A DNA stretch of 64,000 nt. It comes from Actinotalea sp963783005 (GTDB lineage: Bacteria; Actinomycetota; Actinomycetes; Actinomycetales; Cellulomonadaceae). Position numbers and translations under genes: made by a program. The stretch spans positions 124,001 through 188,000 of the forward strand of contig CAWALY010000006.1 of NCBI GenBank assembly GCA_963783005.1. Direction: 5' to 3'. Each line of letters begins with the position of its first letter. Positions within the stretch are counted from its first letter, which is position 1. Below are positions 53,755 through 61,066 of the stretch, one piece after another. The notes beneath the pieces were generated by a model. It worked only from the letters and a program-made list of their open reading frames with translations, did no database searches and had not been told where the DNA came from.

Positions 53755-54690
53755 GTGATCACCGTCGCCGCGGCCCACCCCGAGATCGTCGACCCGTTGA
53801 CCGCCGAACCGGTCGACGGAGCGCGCCTGGTGACGTGGCACCTGGGCTCGCCGCTGCCCGACGACCTGGACCCGGCGGAGATCGACGTCGTGGTGGTCCC
53901 GCACTACTACTCGCGCGCGGACGGCTTCGCCAGGCTCGCGGCGCTGCCGAACCTCAAGGTCGTGCAGCTGCCCAGCGCGGGGTACGAGTACGCGCTGGAG
54001 CTGGTCCCGCCACACGTCACGCTGTGCAACGGCCGCGGCGTGCACGACGCCGGCACCGCGGAGCTCGCCCTCGGGCTGCTGCTGTCGATGCAGCGCGGGA
54101 TCGTGGATGCCGCGCGCGCGATGGCCGAGCACCGGTGGGCGCCGCAGTTCCGGTCGTCGCTGGCCGACCGCCGGGTCATGGTGCTCGGTTACGGGTCGGT
54201 GGGCTCGGCGATCGCGCGGCGCCTGGACGCCTTCGAGGCCGACGTGGTGGCGGTGGCCACGACGGCGCGGGAGACCGACGGCCGCCACGTGCACGGTATC
54301 GGTGAGCTCGCGGACCTGCTGCCCACGGTGGACGCCGTCGTGGTCATCGTCCCGCTCACCGAGCGGACCAGCGGGCTGGTGGACGCGGCGTTCCTGTCTG
54401 CCCTGCCGGACGGCGCGCTGGTGGTCAACATGGCCCGCGGCAAGGTGGTCGACACCGACGCCCTCCTGGCCGAGCTCACGTCCGGTCGGCTGCGCGCGGC
54501 CCTCGACGTGACCGACCCGGAGCCGCTGCCGGCCGACCACCCGTTGTGGGACGCGCCGAACCTGGTGATCACCCCGCACGTCGGAGGGTTCACCGACGCG
54601 ACCCATCCCCGGTTCGTGGCGCTCCTGCGCCGCCAGCTGACCGAGCTGGCCGCCGGCCGCGAGCCGATCAACGTCGTCCGGCGCGCCTGA
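53755..54690 (+). CDS. D-isomer-specific 2-hydroxyacid dehydrogenase
   Basis: A 311-residue NAD(P)-dependent dehydrogenase of the phosphoglycerate/glyoxylate reductase family. The nucleotide-binding domain has VLGYGSVGSAIARRLDAF (GxGxxG). The catalytic triad is Arg in NMARGKVVDTD, Glu in DVTDPEPLPADHPLW and His in VITPHVGGFTD. It lacks the ACT or other regulatory domain of SerA, so it is not the main phosphoglycerate dehydrogenase. GTG 53755 begins the conserved part. The substrate is not predictable from its neighbours. Confidence 0.88.
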   Translation: MITVAAAHPEIVDPLTAEPVDGARLVTWHLGSPLPDDLDPAEIDVVVVPHYYSRADGFARLAALPNLKVVQLPSAGYEYALELVPPHVTLCNGRGVHDAGTAELALGLLLSMQRGIVDAARAMAEHRWAPQFRSSLADRRVMVLGYGSVGSAIARRLDAFEADVVAVATTARETDGRHVHGIGELADLLPTVDAVVVIVPLTERTSGLVDAAFLSALPDGALVVNMARGKVVDTDALLAELTSGRLRAALDVTDPEPLPADHPLWDAPNLVITPHVGGFTDATHPRFVALLRRQLTELAAGREPINVVRRA

Positions 54691-54812
54691 ACCACCCGCC
54701 AAGATCACCGCTTCTCGTCCGGATGCGGCGCCGATCGCGCCGACCCTGGCCGAGAACCGATGATCACGGGCGAGTGGACGGCGATCCGGGTGCGGGTCAC
54801 GGACTCCGGTGT

Positions 54813-54818
54813 GACAGT
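54813..54818 (+). promoter_or_regulatory. -10-like hexamer before the pterin dehydratase/VOC gene
   Basis: GACAGT lies six bases before ATG 54825. The 134 bases before the gene hold nothing else I recognise. Confidence 0.4.
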
Positions 54819-54824
54819 GGCGCC

Positions 54825-55496
54825 ATGAGCGAGGAGAGGCTGACCCGGGCCGAGGCGAGCAACGCCGTCGACGAGCGCCACTGGCGACTCGTGCTCGGCC
54901 GACTGCACACCACCGTCGCGACCGGCTCGTTCGTCCGGGGCCTGGAGCTGGTCGAGCGGGTCACCGAGGTCGCCGAGCGGCTCGGCCACCATCCCGACGT
55001 CGACCTGCGCTACCCGGTGGTGCACCTGTCGGTGGTCTCCCACGACGTCGGCGGTCTCACCGCTCGGGACGTGTCGTTGGCCCGGGAGATCAGCCGGTTG
55101 CTCGACGAGCTGGGGCTCGAGGCCACCCCGCGCGAGCCGCAGGCGCTGGAGATCGCGATCGACGCGCTGGACATCCCGGCGGTGGTGCCGTTCTGGCGCG
55201 CGGTGCTCGGCTACGCGGACGAGACGTCCGCCGACGCCGGTGACGCACCGGCGTTGGTCGACCCGGCCGGCATCGGCCCGTCGGTCTGGTTCCAGCAGAT
55301 GGATTCCCCGCGGCCCCAGCGCAACCGCATCCACCTCGACGTCTCGGTCGCGCACGACGAGGCCGAGGCTCGGGTCGCCGCTGCGCTCGCCGCCGGCGGC
55401 ACGCTGGTCCGCGACACCCGGGCCCCCGCGTTCTGGGTGCTCGCCGACGCCGAGGGCAACGAGGCCTGCGTGTGCACCTGGCAGAACCGCGAGTGA
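54825..55496 (+). CDS. Fusion of 4a-hydroxytetrahydrobiopterin dehydratase and VOC domain
   Basis: 223 residues in two parts. Residues 1-100 match pterin-4a-carbinolamine dehydratase (DCoH): the active-site His cluster is in RLGHHPDVDLRYPVVHLSVV and the signature is SHDVGGLTARD. Residues 110-223 form a glyoxalase/VOC half-domain (IPAVVPFWRAVLGYADETSA; PRPQRNRIHLDVSVAHDEAE; FWVLADAEGNEACVC) with metal-ligand candidates His and Glu. Similar fusions are known in actinobacteria. ATG 54825 is the first start before the dehydratase domain. No pterin-dependent hydroxylase lies nearby, so whether the dehydratase still works on a pterin is open. Confidence 0.85.
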   Translation: MSEERLTRAEASNAVDERHWRLVLGRLHTTVATGSFVRGLELVERVTEVAERLGHHPDVDLRYPVVHLSVVSHDVGGLTARDVSLAREISRLLDELGLEATPREPQALEIAIDALDIPAVVPFWRAVLGYADETSADAGDAPALVDPAGIGPSVWFQQMDSPRPQRNRIHLDVSVAHDEAEARVAAALAAGGTLVRDTRAPAFWVLADAEGNEACVCTWQNRE

Positions 55497-55611
55497 CTTC
55501 CGTCGGGGGTGGCGCCGGGTACGGGGCCGACGGGGTCAGGTGGACCTTCGTCCTGGCCTGCGTCCAGAGGCCAAGACCGTGATCCACGGGTTGAGACGGC
55601 GTGGCCGGTAC

Positions 55612-55640
55612 GTGACAACCGCCGGGTCCTGTCGTAGTCT
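55612..55640 (+). promoter_or_regulatory. Promoter of the ilvBNC operon
   Basis: GTGACA (-35, 55612-55617), a 17-bp spacer and TAGTCT (-10, 55635-55640). Transcription would start at 55647-55648, right at the GTG of the leader peptide. The stretch 55497-55611 shows no further feature. Confidence 0.6.
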
Positions 55641-55647
55641 CCGAGGC

Positions 55648-55683
55648 GTGCGGAAGCTCGTCGTCGTAGTCAGCAAGGCGTAG
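55648..55683 (+). CDS. ilvB leader peptide (attenuator)
   Basis: An 11-codon ORF reading MRKLVVVVSKA, with one Leu and four consecutive Val codons (GTC GTC GTA GTC), followed by TAG. Composition and position match the leader peptides that control branched-chain amino acid operons: when Val-tRNA or Leu-tRNA is scarce the ribosome stalls at the Val run. It is leaderless or nearly so, seven bases after the -10; GAGG is present but only one base from GTG. A terminator hairpin follows 25 bases after the stop. Confidence 0.8.
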   Translation: MRKLVVVVSKA

Positions 55684-55707
55684 GCCGGGGAAAGCCCCAC
55701 CTGCGCC

Positions 55708-55745
55708 AACCCCTCGCCGTGCCCTCCCGGGCCGAGGGGTTTTTT
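55708..55745 (+). terminator. Transcription attenuator of ilvBNC
   Basis: AACCCCTCG (55708-55716) pairs with CGAGGGGTT (55733-55741), a 9-bp stem followed by six T's (55740-55745): an intrinsic terminator between the leader peptide and ilvB. GGGG at 55687-55690 could pair with the CCCC of the left arm as an antiterminator when the ribosome stalls on the Val codons; it can also pair with the nearer CCCC at 55695-55698. Confidence 0.8.
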
Positions 55746-55798
55746 CATGCCAGGGGCCGGTCGGCCCATCCGCACGGACGAGACACAGGAGATCAACG

Positions 55799-57643
55799 AT
55801 GGTCCAGGGCTCCCAGCAGGCGCCCCCAGCGGGGGAGCGTCGCACCACGGCGGCCGCGACGGTCACCCCGGCGGATCTGCGACCCGCCCCGCCCCAGCCG
55901 ATGACCGGCGCGGAGGCGATCGTTCGATCGCTCGAGCACGCCGGCGTCGACACGGTCTTCGGCATCCCGGGCGGCGCGATCCTGCCGACCTACGACCCGC
56001 TGATGGACTCGAGCAAGCTCCGCCACATCCTGGTGCGCCACGAGCAGGGCTCCGGGCACGCGGCCGAGGGCTACGCGTACACCTCGGGCAAGGTCGGGGT
56101 CTGCATGGCGACGTCGGGTCCCGGGGCGACCAACCTGGTCACCGCGCTCGCAGACGCCAACATGGACTCCGTGCCCGTGGTCGCGATCACCGGCCAGGTC
56201 GCCGCGCCGCTGATCGGCACCGACGCGTTCCAGGAGGCCGACATCGTCGGCATCACGCTGCCGGTGACCAAGCACAACTTCCTGGTCACCGACCCGGACG
56301 ACATCCCGCGCACCATCGCGCAGGCGTTCCACATCGCCTCGACCGGGCGCCCCGGGCCGGTGCTGGTCGACATGGCCAAGTCGGCCATGCAGGCGCAGAC
56401 CACCTTCACCTGGCCCACCGAGCTGGACCTGCCCGGGTACCACCCGGTGACCAAGCCGCACGCCAAGCAGGTGCGCGAGGCCGCGCGACTGCTGGCCACC
56501 TCGCGCCGCCCGGTGCTCTACGTCGGCGGTGGCGCGGTGCGTTCGGGCGCCGCGCCGGAGCTGCGCAAGCTCGTCGACGAGTCCGGCGCGCCGGTCGTCA
56601 CGACCCTGATGGCCCGCGGGGTGCTGCCGGACACGCACCCGCAGAACCTGGGCATGCCCGGCATGCACGGCACGGTGCCCGCGGTCGCGGCGCTGCAGAA
56701 GGCCGACCTCATCGTCGCGCTCGGCACCCGGTTCGACGACCGGGTGACCGGCAAGCTCTCGTCCTTCGCGCCGCACGCCGTCGTGGTGCACGCGGACATC
56801 GACCCGGCGGAGATCGGCAAGAACCGCCGCGCCGACGTGCCGATCGTCGGGGACCTCCGTGAGGTCATCGCCGACCTGCTGCCCGAGCTGGCGCGCGAGC
56901 ACGCCCAGCACGGCAAGCCGGACCTGGAGCGCTGGTGGAAGCAGATCGACGACTGGCGTGAGACCTTCCCGCTGGGCTACACGGACACCGACGACGGCCT
57001 CCTCGCCCCGCAGCACGTGATCTCCCGGATCGGCGAGATCGCCGGGCCGGAGGCGGTCTACGTGGCCGGCGTGGGCCAGCACCAGATGTGGGCCGCGCAG
57101 TTCATCAAGTACCAGCGTCCCGGCGGCTGGATCAACTCCGGCGGCCTGGGGACCATGGGCTTCGCCGTCCCCGCGGCGATGGGCGCCAAGGTCGGTGACC
57201 CGGACCGGACGGTCTGGGCGATCGATGGCGACGGCTGCTTCCAGATGACCAACCAGGAGCTGGCCACCGCCACGATCAACGAGATCCCGATCAAGGTCGC
57301 GGTGATCAACAACTCCTCGCTGGGCATGGTCCGCCAGTGGCAGACCCTGTTCTACGAGTCGCGCTACTCCAACACCGACCTGCACACCGGCCACGGCACG
57401 GTGCGCATCCCGGACTTCGTCAAGCTCGCCGACGCCTACGGCGCGGTCGGCATCCGGGTGGACTCCAAGGCCGAGGTGGACGCCGCGATCAAGCGTGCGA
57501 TGGAGATCGACGACCGACCGGTGGTCGTGGACTTCACGGTGTCCCGCGACGCGATGGTGTGGCCCATGGTGGCCGCCGGCGTCAGCAACGACGAGATCCA
57601 GTACGCCCGTGGGATCAGCCCGGCCTGGGACCGGGAGGACTGA
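55799..57643 (+). CDS. ilvB: Acetolactate synthase large subunit
   Basis: ThDP-, Mg- and FAD-dependent enzyme that makes 2-acetolactate or 2-aceto-2-hydroxybutyrate, the first committed step to Val, Leu and Ile. The 614 residues have the catalytic Glu82 (VRHEQGSGHAAEGYA), SGPGATNLVTALADANMDS, VVAITGQVAAPLIGTDAFQE and the ThDP motif DGDGCFQMTNQELATA with NN near residues 475-504. About 35 disordered residues precede the core. AGGAG lies seven bases before ATG 55799. It is controlled by the attenuator just upstream, and ilvN follows after 31 bases. Confidence 0.97.
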   Translation: MVQGSQQAPPAGERRTTAAATVTPADLRPAPPQPMTGAEAIVRSLEHAGVDTVFGIPGGAILPTYDPLMDSSKLRHILVRHEQGSGHAAEGYAYTSGKVGVCMATSGPGATNLVTALADANMDSVPVVAITGQVAAPLIGTDAFQEADIVGITLPVTKHNFLVTDPDDIPRTIAQAFHIASTGRPGPVLVDMAKSAMQAQTTFTWPTELDLPGYHPVTKPHAKQVREAARLLATSRRPVLYVGGGAVRSGAAPELRKLVDESGAPVVTTLMARGVLPDTHPQNLGMPGMHGTVPAVAALQKADLIVALGTRFDDRVTGKLSSFAPHAVVVHADIDPAEIGKNRRADVPIVGDLREVIADLLPELAREHAQHGKPDLERWWKQIDDWRETFPLGYTDTDDGLLAPQHVISRIGEIAGPEAVYVAGVGQHQMWAAQFIKYQRPGGWINSGGLGTMGFAVPAAMGAKVGDPDRTVWAIDGDGCFQMTNQELATATINEIPIKVAVINNSSLGMVRQWQTLFYESRYSNTDLHTGHGTVRIPDFVKLADAYGAVGIRVDSKAEVDAAIKRAMEIDDRPVVVDFTVSRDAMVWPMVAAGVSNDEIQYARGISPAWDRED

Positions 57644-57674
57644 GCGCGATGCGTCACAAGGAAGCAGGTGCAGC

Positions 57675-58199
57675 ATGAGCCGCCACACCCTGTCGGTCCT
57701 GGTGGAGAACAAGCCGGGCGTCCTGACCCGGGTCGCCGGCCTGTTCGCGCGCCGGGCGTTCAACATCCACTCCTTGGCCGTGGGCCCGACCGAGCACCCG
57801 GACGTCTCCCGGATCACCGTCGTGGTCGACGTGGACGAGCTGCCGTTGGAGCAGGTGACCAAGCAGCTCAACAAGCTCATCAACGTCATCAAGATCGTCG
57901 AGCTCGAGTCCGAGGCCTCGGTCCAGCGCGAGCTGCTGCTGGTCAAGGTCCGGGCGGACGTGTCCACCCGCGCGCACGTGCTCGAGGTCGTCCAGCTGTT
58001 CCGGGCGCACGTCGTGGACGTCGTCCAGGACGCGGTCACCATCGAGGCGACCGGCAGCCCGGCCAAGCTCGAGGCGCTGCTGGCGGCCCTGGAGCCCTTC
58101 GGCGTCCGCGAGATCGTCCAGTCCGGGATCGTCGCGATCGGGCGCGGCTCGCGGTCGATCACCGACCGGGCGTTCGAGCGCGTGATGCGCTCGGCCTGA
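57675..58199 (+). CDS. ilvN: Acetolactate synthase small (regulatory) subunit
   Basis: A 174-residue regulatory subunit that activates IlvB and makes it sensitive to valine. The N-terminal ACT domain is LSVLVENKPGVLTRVAGLFA with the RRAFNIHSLAVGPTE segment; the C-terminal domain includes QRELLLVKVRADVSTRAHVL and IVQSGIVAIGRGSRSITDRA. ATG 57675 has AGGTG upstream; the open frame before it is not conserved. The gene order ilvB-ilvN-ilvC is typical of actinobacteria. Confidence 0.96.
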   Translation: MSRHTLSVLVENKPGVLTRVAGLFARRAFNIHSLAVGPTEHPDVSRITVVVDVDELPLEQVTKQLNKLINVIKIVELESEASVQRELLLVKVRADVSTRAHVLEVVQLFRAHVVDVVQDAVTIEATGSPAKLEALLAALEPFGVREIVQSGIVAIGRGSRSITDRAFERVMRSA

Positions 58200-58268
58200 G
58201 TCCTAGGCTCGGTGCGGGACCACCGCGCCGGCCCCGCACCCTCCATCCACCTCAGCAAGGAGATCTCC

Positions 58269-59297
58269 GTGGCAGAGCTGTTCTACGACGACGACGCCGA
58301 CCTCTCGATCATCCAGTCCAAGAAGGTCGCCGTCATCGGCTACGGCAGCCAGGGGCACGCGCACGCCCTCAACCTGCGCGACTCCGGGGTCGATGTCACC
58401 GTGGGCCTGCGCGAGGGCTCGGCGTCGATCGCCAAGGCCACCGAGCAGGGTCTGGCCGTCAAGCCGGTCGCCGAGGCCGTCGCCGGGGCGGACGTCGTCG
58501 TGATCCTCGCGCCGGACCAGGTGCAGCGGCACGTGTACCGCGACGAGATCGCGCCGCACCTGCGCGAGGGCGCGGCACTGGTGTTCGGCCACGGCTTCAA
58601 CATCCGGTTCGGCTACATCCAGCCGACCCCCGGGCTCGACGTCGTGATGATCGCTCCCAAGGGCCCGGGCCACCTGGTCCGCCGCGAGTACGAGGCCGGG
58701 CGCGGGGTGCCGGTGATCGTCGCGGTGGAGCAGGACGCCTCGGGCTCGGCCTGGGACCTGGCGCTGTCCTACGCCAAGGCCATCGGTGGCCTGCGCGCGG
58801 CCGGCATCAAGACGAGCTTCACCGAGGAGACCGAGACCGACCTGTTCGGGGAGCAGGCGGTGCTGTGCGGCGGCACGTCGCAGCTGGTCCAGTACGGCTT
58901 CGAGGTGCTCACCGAGGCCGGCTACCAGCCCGAGGTCGCCTACTTCGAGGTGCTGCACGAGCTCAAGCTCATCGTCGACCTGATGATCGAGGGCGGCATC
59001 GCCAAGCAGCGCTGGAGCGTCTCGGACACCGCCGAGTACGGCGACTACGTGTCTGGCCCGCGCGTCATCGACCCGCACGTCAAGCAGAACATGAAGGACG
59101 TGCTGGCCGACATCCGGTCCGGGGCGTTCGCCGCCCGCTTCATCGCCGACCAGGACGCCGGCGCGCCCGAGTTCAAGGCCCTGCGGGCCAAGGGCGAGGC
59201 CCACCCGATCGAGGCGACCGGTCGCGAGCTGCGCAAGATGTTCGCCTGGATCAAGCCGAGCGACGCCGACTACACCGAGGGTCACGCGGCGCGCTGA
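58269..59297 (+). CDS. ilvC: Ketol-acid reductoisomerase (class I)
   Basis: Converts acetolactate to 2,3-dihydroxyisovalerate with NADPH and Mg. The 342 residues are the class I length: Rossmann motif AVIGYGSQGHAHALNL near residues 21-36, and metal ligands Asp191 and Glu195 (DLFGEQAVLCGG) and Glu227 and Glu231 (YFEVLHELKLIVDLM). GTG 58269 is chosen over the longer frame because AAGGAG (58256-58261) lies seven bases upstream and residue 2 starts the conserved AELFYDDDADL. Confidence 0.97.
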   Translation: MAELFYDDDADLSIIQSKKVAVIGYGSQGHAHALNLRDSGVDVTVGLREGSASIAKATEQGLAVKPVAEAVAGADVVVILAPDQVQRHVYRDEIAPHLREGAALVFGHGFNIRFGYIQPTPGLDVVMIAPKGPGHLVRREYEAGRGVPVIVAVEQDASGSAWDLALSYAKAIGGLRAAGIKTSFTEETETDLFGEQAVLCGGTSQLVQYGFEVLTEAGYQPEVAYFEVLHELKLIVDLMIEGGIAKQRWSVSDTAEYGDYVSGPRVIDPHVKQNMKDVLADIRSGAFAARFIADQDAGAPEFKALRAKGEAHPIEATGRELRKMFAWIKPSDADYTEGHAAR

Positions 59298-59313
59298 CCG
59301 GAAGGACGCGGCG

Positions 59314-59892
59314 GTGGTGGAGGAGCCTGGCGAGCAGGCGGACGGCGCGGCTGTCGGCGACCCGTCGGTGGCCGAGGAGCCCGTCGGGGACCCGACAGGG
59401 ATCCTCGAGTTCTGGGAGCGTGCCCGGTTCCGGGCGAAGGTCTCCCGGCTGCCGGAGGTGACCGGTCCCGGCGTCGCCGGCTCTCTGGTGCCGCAGGCCT
59501 GGTCGTTCGGCGACTCGCCGGCGACGGCCGACGCACTCGCAGCCCTCGTGCTCCAGGGGCGCATGACTGCCACGTCGGCCGCACTCGTGGAGTACGAGGC
59601 GAGCGGCGAGCCGGTGCCGCGGCGCGGCGACCTGTCCATCGTCCTGGACGGTGAGGGACGTCCGGCGGCGCTGGTCCGGACCACGGCGGTGCGCCGGACC
59701 CGGTTCGCCGACGTCGACGCCGAGCACGCCGCCGCCGAGGGCGAGGGCGACGGGTCGCTCGCGTCCTGGCGCGCCGAGCACGAGCGCTACTGGCGCCGGG
59801 TGCTGCCCGGCCTGGGCGCCGAGCTGTCCGACGACACCGAGCTGGTCCTGGAGACGTTCGAGCTGCTGTACCCACGGTCCACGGACCGCTGA
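59314..59892 (+). CDS. ASCH-domain protein
   Basis: A 192-residue protein. An acidic N-terminal tail of about 30 residues precedes an ASCH fold: ILEFWERARFRAKVSRLPEV, AWSFGDSPATADALAALVLQ, GRMTATSAALVEYEASGE, and a C-terminal WRAEHERYWRRVLPGLGAEL. ASCH domains are PUA-like and are thought to bind RNA or modified nucleosides; some members have hydrolase activity. GTG 59314 has AAGGA seven bases upstream and lies 16 bases after ilvC, so it is probably on the ilv transcript. A link to branched-chain synthesis is not obvious. Confidence 0.82.
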   Translation: MVEEPGEQADGAAVGDPSVAEEPVGDPTGILEFWERARFRAKVSRLPEVTGPGVAGSLVPQAWSFGDSPATADALAALVLQGRMTATSAALVEYEASGEPVPRRGDLSIVLDGEGRPAALVRTTAVRRTRFADVDAEHAAAEGEGDGSLASWRAEHERYWRRVLPGLGAELSDDTELVLETFELLYPRSTDR

Positions 59893-59917
59893 CCTGCGCT
59901 CCGGGCGCGACGACCAC

Positions 59918-59940
59918 GGCACCCGTCCCCGACGGGTGCC
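59918..59940. terminator. Perfect 10-bp hairpin between the ilv operon and leuB
   Basis: GGCACCCGTC and GACGGGTGCC pair perfectly around a CCC loop. It lies 25 bases after the ASCH stop and 17 bases before the leuB start. No T-run follows; it could end the ilv transcript or act in the leuB leader. Confidence 0.55.
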
Positions 59941-59957
59941 CGACGAGGATGGGATCC

Positions 59958-60998
59958 ATGACGAAGGAGATCAGGCTGGCCGTCATCCGCGGTGACGGCA
60001 TCGGTACGGAGGTCGTCGAGCAGGGGCTGGCTGCCCTGGACGCCGCGGTGGGTGGGGACGTGACGATCGCGACCACCGAGCTCGACCTCGGTGCGAAGCG
60101 CTGGCACGCCACGGGCGACACCCTCACCGACGCCGACCTCGCCATCATCCGAGGCCACGACGTGATCCTGCTCGGCGCGATCGGCGACCCGAGCGTGCCC
60201 TCCGGCGTGCTCGAGCGCGGCCTGCTGCTGAAGCTGCGCTTCGAGCTGGACCACTACGTCAACCTGCGGCCGGGTCGGCTGTACCCAGGGGTCCGCTCAC
60301 CTCTCGCCGAGCCGGGCGAGATCGACTTCGTCGTCGTGCGCGAGGGCACCGAGGGGCCTTACGTCGGCAACGGCGGCTCGATCCGCCGCGGCACGCCGCA
60401 CGAGGTCGCCAACGAGGTCAGCGTGAACACCGCGTTCGGCGTCGAGCGGGTGGTGCGTGACGCGTTCGCCCGGGCCGCCGCGCGGCCCCGCAGGCACCTG
60501 ACGCTGGTGCACAAGCACAACGTGCTGGTGCACGCCGGGGACCTGTGGCGGCGCACCGTGGAGGCCGTCAACGCCGACTTCCCCGACGTGACCACTGACT
60601 ACCTGCACGTCGACGCGGCGACGATCTTCATGGTCACCAAGCCGTCGCGGTTCGACGTGATCGTCACCGACAACCTGTTCGGCGACATCCTCACGGACCT
60701 GGCCGGGGCGGTGGTCGGCGGTATCGGGCTGGCGGCCTCGGGCAACATCAACCCGGACCGCACCGCGCCGTCGATGTTCGAGCCGGTGCACGGCTCGGCG
60801 CCGGACATCGCCGGTCAGGGCAAGGCCGACCCCACCGCCACGGTGCTGTCCGTCGCCATGCTGCTCGAGCACCTCGGGCTCACCGACGCCGCGACCCGGG
60901 TCGAGCGGGCGGTCGCCGCGGACCTGGCGGCGCGCGGCGACGCCGTCCGGTCCACCGCGCAGGTGGGCGCCGACATCGCCGACCGGATCCGCGGCTAG
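59958..60998 (+). CDS. leuB: 3-isopropylmalate dehydrogenase
   Basis: Oxidative decarboxylation of 3-isopropylmalate to 2-oxoisocaproate in leucine synthesis. The 346 residues show the family blocks RLAVIRGDGIGTEVV, LLLKLRFELDHYVNLRPGRL, VVREGTEGPYVGNGG and the signature NLFGDILTDLAGAVVGGIGLA, then EPVHGSAPDIAGQGKADPTA for NAD binding. ATG 59958 is preferred over ATG 59949, which is only a base or so from its GAGG. GAGGAT ends seven bases before 59958 and may be a -10 or a ribosome binding site. It is followed by two ilvE genes. Confidence 0.95.
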   Translation: MTKEIRLAVIRGDGIGTEVVEQGLAALDAAVGGDVTIATTELDLGAKRWHATGDTLTDADLAIIRGHDVILLGAIGDPSVPSGVLERGLLLKLRFELDHYVNLRPGRLYPGVRSPLAEPGEIDFVVVREGTEGPYVGNGGSIRRGTPHEVANEVSVNTAFGVERVVRDAFARAAARPRRHLTLVHKHNVLVHAGDLWRRTVEAVNADFPDVTTDYLHVDAATIFMVTKPSRFDVIVTDNLFGDILTDLAGAVVGGIGLAASGNINPDRTAPSMFEPVHGSAPDIAGQGKADPTATVLSVAMLLEHLGLTDAATRVERAVAADLAARGDAVRSTAQVGADIADRIRG

Positions 60999-61066
60999 GC
61001 CGCGATCGCCCTGCGCCCGCCGCCAGCCGTCGTCCCGTCCACGTCCTGCGCCCCGAAGGGAGCCTC

